Assembly: GCA_000181795.3 (NCBI GenBank)
Contig: CM012954.1
Coordinates: 14,782,704-14,846,703 of the forward strand
DNA: 64,000 bases
Direction of reading: 5' to 3'
DNA from: Trichinella spiralis
Taxonomy: Eukaryota; Nematoda; Enoplea; Trichinellida; Trichinellidae
Part shown: positions 62,110-64,000 of the stretch, piece after piece
Numbering within the stretch: position 1 is the stretch's first letter
Layout of the letters: the number at the start of each line of letters is the position of its first letter
The notes under the pieces: generated by a model
Database searches by the model: none
What the model was told of the DNA's origin: nothing
The model's input: the letters and a program-made list of their open reading frames with translations, nothing else
Position numbers and translations under genes: made by a program

Positions 62110-63058
62110 TCAAACATTTCCTATAATTGCACGACCAATTTTGAAGGCAGCACCAATAATTATCACAAAGTACAAAAATTTGATCTGGTTCTGGCACTTT
62201 TCGACACGCGCTTCTAATTCAGTTATCTTTGCAGAGCGGTTGTTCAACTTTACAAAAGGAGCAACGCTTGTAGCAATTTGGTCAGGCATTCCTTCTCTAC
62301 AAATGAATTAAACAATTCAATGCGAAGCCAGAAATGAACCTTAGTTTAACTGACAAATTTAAATACAAAACCAACAGAATAACAAAGTTCGTTAGCAATA
62401 ATTTACAGAAATAAAAAAAAATAGATGCAAAAAACTTACTGGCTCTGCGACGCAGGATCCACTGTGGTAGTAGTCGCTTTTGATTCAGAAAGAGCAGTCA
62501 ATTCTTCTTGAATCCCCTCGCTATCGCCAGTAATGTCATGAAGACGATTTTCGGCAGTAATATGAGCTGGCATTACACAACACGGTTCATCAATGTCTTT
62601 AGAAACGGAATACAACTTATTATCAACTGCAAATTCCAAAGGTGTTGTGCGTTTTTCAGCAACCGATTTTCCACATAAAAATGAAAATAATTATGAAAAT
62701 TCAGATTAAAAACGAAGAAATGTAACACGAACTGTAGACTTGCAAAAATCACAAATTTGCAAGCTTGCTTAATTCATGAAATATTCTATTGGAGGTGTGT
62801 ATCTGCGCTGACTGTCGCCAGTGCATTCTTAAACCTCCAACTAATAATAAATACTGTGCTACTTATAATAAACATAAATATAAAGTACACAAAAATAATT
62901 TTGTAAATAAGAAAAAACATACCAACAATTACCAATCTCTCCGGAACTTTCATGCTTCCTACAATTAAAGTTTCCCTGTCATCCGTAGAAATACCATGAT
63001 GACCCACTGGGAATCGCTGAGATAATTCTAGTTTGTCACAACCAAAACCGCCCTCCAT
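62110..63058 (-). CDS. Mitochondrial fission factor (MFF/Tango11)-like, tail-anchored
   Basis: Three exons on the minus strand: 63058-62923, 62626-62440, 62296-62110; 169 residues. Exon 1 ends in SMKVPERLVIV, matching the conserved VPERIVV core that in MFF recruits the dynamin DRP1; the preceding stretch (GISTDDRETL) also fits. Exon 2 is acidic and poorly conserved. Exon 3 has a heptad-like segment (KITELEARVEKCQNQ) directly followed by a single hydrophobic helix at the extreme C-terminus (FLYFVIIIGAAF), the coiled coil plus tail anchor that inserts MFF into the outer mitochondrial membrane. It is shorter than vertebrate MFF. The exon 1-2 junction (phase 1) was chosen at the ttttgcag-type acceptor. 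The ATG at 63058 is the first in the exon. Confidence 0.7.
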
Positions 63059-64000
63059 CACGCAACTGACAACAATAACAACTGAAATTCGAACATAAAG
63101 TTCAAGAATTACCGTAAAAAGATAATCAAGAACGTTGTTAAATTAGGTCATTATTTTTGAATGAATTTCTCAAACTTTATCATTTCTAAAATATTATTTT
63201 TTTTTATATTTAAATTATTTTTATATTTAATTTATTTACTTAATAATTCATGTAATTAATTTGTTTAATTTGTTTTTCGAACCGGTCATTTTATAATTCC
63301 TTTCATGGTTATTGTCTTTTAGCATGCAGAACATGGCAAAAATAGCCAGCGTTAGTTTTGCATACTTTATGCTATTTATTAATCACACATTCGTAAGATA
63401 GTACCGTATGTAGTGGCAAAAATAGTCGAAGACTGAATAGACAGAAAGTTAGAATAACAAACTTTATCAATTATATTGAGCATAATTAAGTAAAATTAAG
63501 CATTAAATTTTAAAATTAAAAAATGTAGCACCGCATACTTGAAATTAAGTACTTACTGATTTATTCTTCCAACAGCTGTTAGTTAATTGGCTTAGAAAGC
63601 TTAAACAATACACTTTAACAATATGTAAAATGTATTTTTTTAATGCAAATACAAACATTTTTATAATCTGAATAGCTATAACTGAACTGCATTTTCAAAT
63701 TATAATCCTTTATGAACCTGTTATTATTATTGCCAAACGCTCTTTTTGTAGGAACTGTTTTATACGTAGACAACGCACAATGTGTAAATTAATTTAAAAA
63801 TTTGATTAAAAAATTTTTAATTAATTTAAAATTAAATTAAAATAGCTCTTTTGCATTTTATTCAAAACAATGTAAATGTTAACAAAATCAACTTGAGTTT
63901 CACTCTCGTATATTACTGTAGATTTCTGTGGAATGTTAAAAGTATATTATAAGAAGTTATGTTTGTTAACTTATTATATTTCATTTTTTGATAAAATCAA
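63059..64000. other. Right-end region upstream of the MFF-like gene
   Basis: Very AT-rich, with long A/T runs around 63140-63290 and 63780-63860. No coding region, RNA gene or clear promoter motif seen. Confidence 0.5.

Noticed and set aside
1-64000. tRNA, rRNA, CRISPR or bacterial operon features
   Set aside because: I looked for tRNA B-box (GGTTCGAATCC-like) strings, rRNA-like blocks and regular short repeats with spacers; none found. The genes are spliced eukaryotic genes.

Overview
The window looks like nuclear DNA of a nematode: AT-rich (roughly one third G+C), intron-containing genes with mostly short introns and GT..AG junctions, no operon-style bacterial signals, and an AJM-1 (apical junction molecule) homologue with a nematode-like architecture. 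A clade I nematode such as Trichinella is my guess; that rank is inference only. All exon models were assembled by hand from frame, splice sites and family similarity; every multi-exon model closes in frame.

Layout. 1-6.7 kb holds no clear gene but carries a 517-bp tandem repeat array (about 2.7-5.0 kb) and a perfect 65-bp duplication. 6.8-11.2 kb (+) is an NR6A/DHR4-type nuclear receptor. 12.4-13.05 kb (-) is a TXNDC17/TRP14-like thioredoxin with an N-terminal signal sequence. 13-18 kb is gene-poor. 18.0-28.5 kb (+) is ajm-1, perhaps with an extra 3' exon at 30.14 kb. 30.4-31.3 kb (+) is a Rab32/38 GTPase. 32.4-34.7 kb (-) is an OTUD6-like deubiquitinase. 37.4-39.65 kb and 46.4-47.97 kb (both -) are two arylacetamide-deacetylase-like paralogues. 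Between them lie importin alpha (KPNA3/4 type, -, 40.7-43.9 kb) and a short CstF-64 homologue (+, 44.8-46.0 kb). 48.4-50.9 kb (-) and 57.1-59.65 kb (+) are two divergently oriented paralogues of the mitochondrial helicase Twinkle. Between them sit a TMEM164 homologue (52.6-53.9 kb, +) and a candidate single-pass micropeptide (54.3-54.7 kb, +). 62.1-63.06 kb (-) is a mitochondrial fission factor (MFF/Tango11)-like gene.

How they fit together. The right third is rich in mitochondrial functions (two Twinkle helicases and MFF). The Twinkle pair is the most striking feature: twelve exons each with every splice phase shared, and both with a lysine where the P-loop Thr/Ser is expected. Copy A additionally lacks the conserved HPRK segment, which suggests one or both have altered ATP use. 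The other genes are ordinary housekeeping or developmental genes (nuclear import, mRNA 3'-end formation, epithelial junctions, endosomal traffic, deubiquitination) with no obvious shared pathway.
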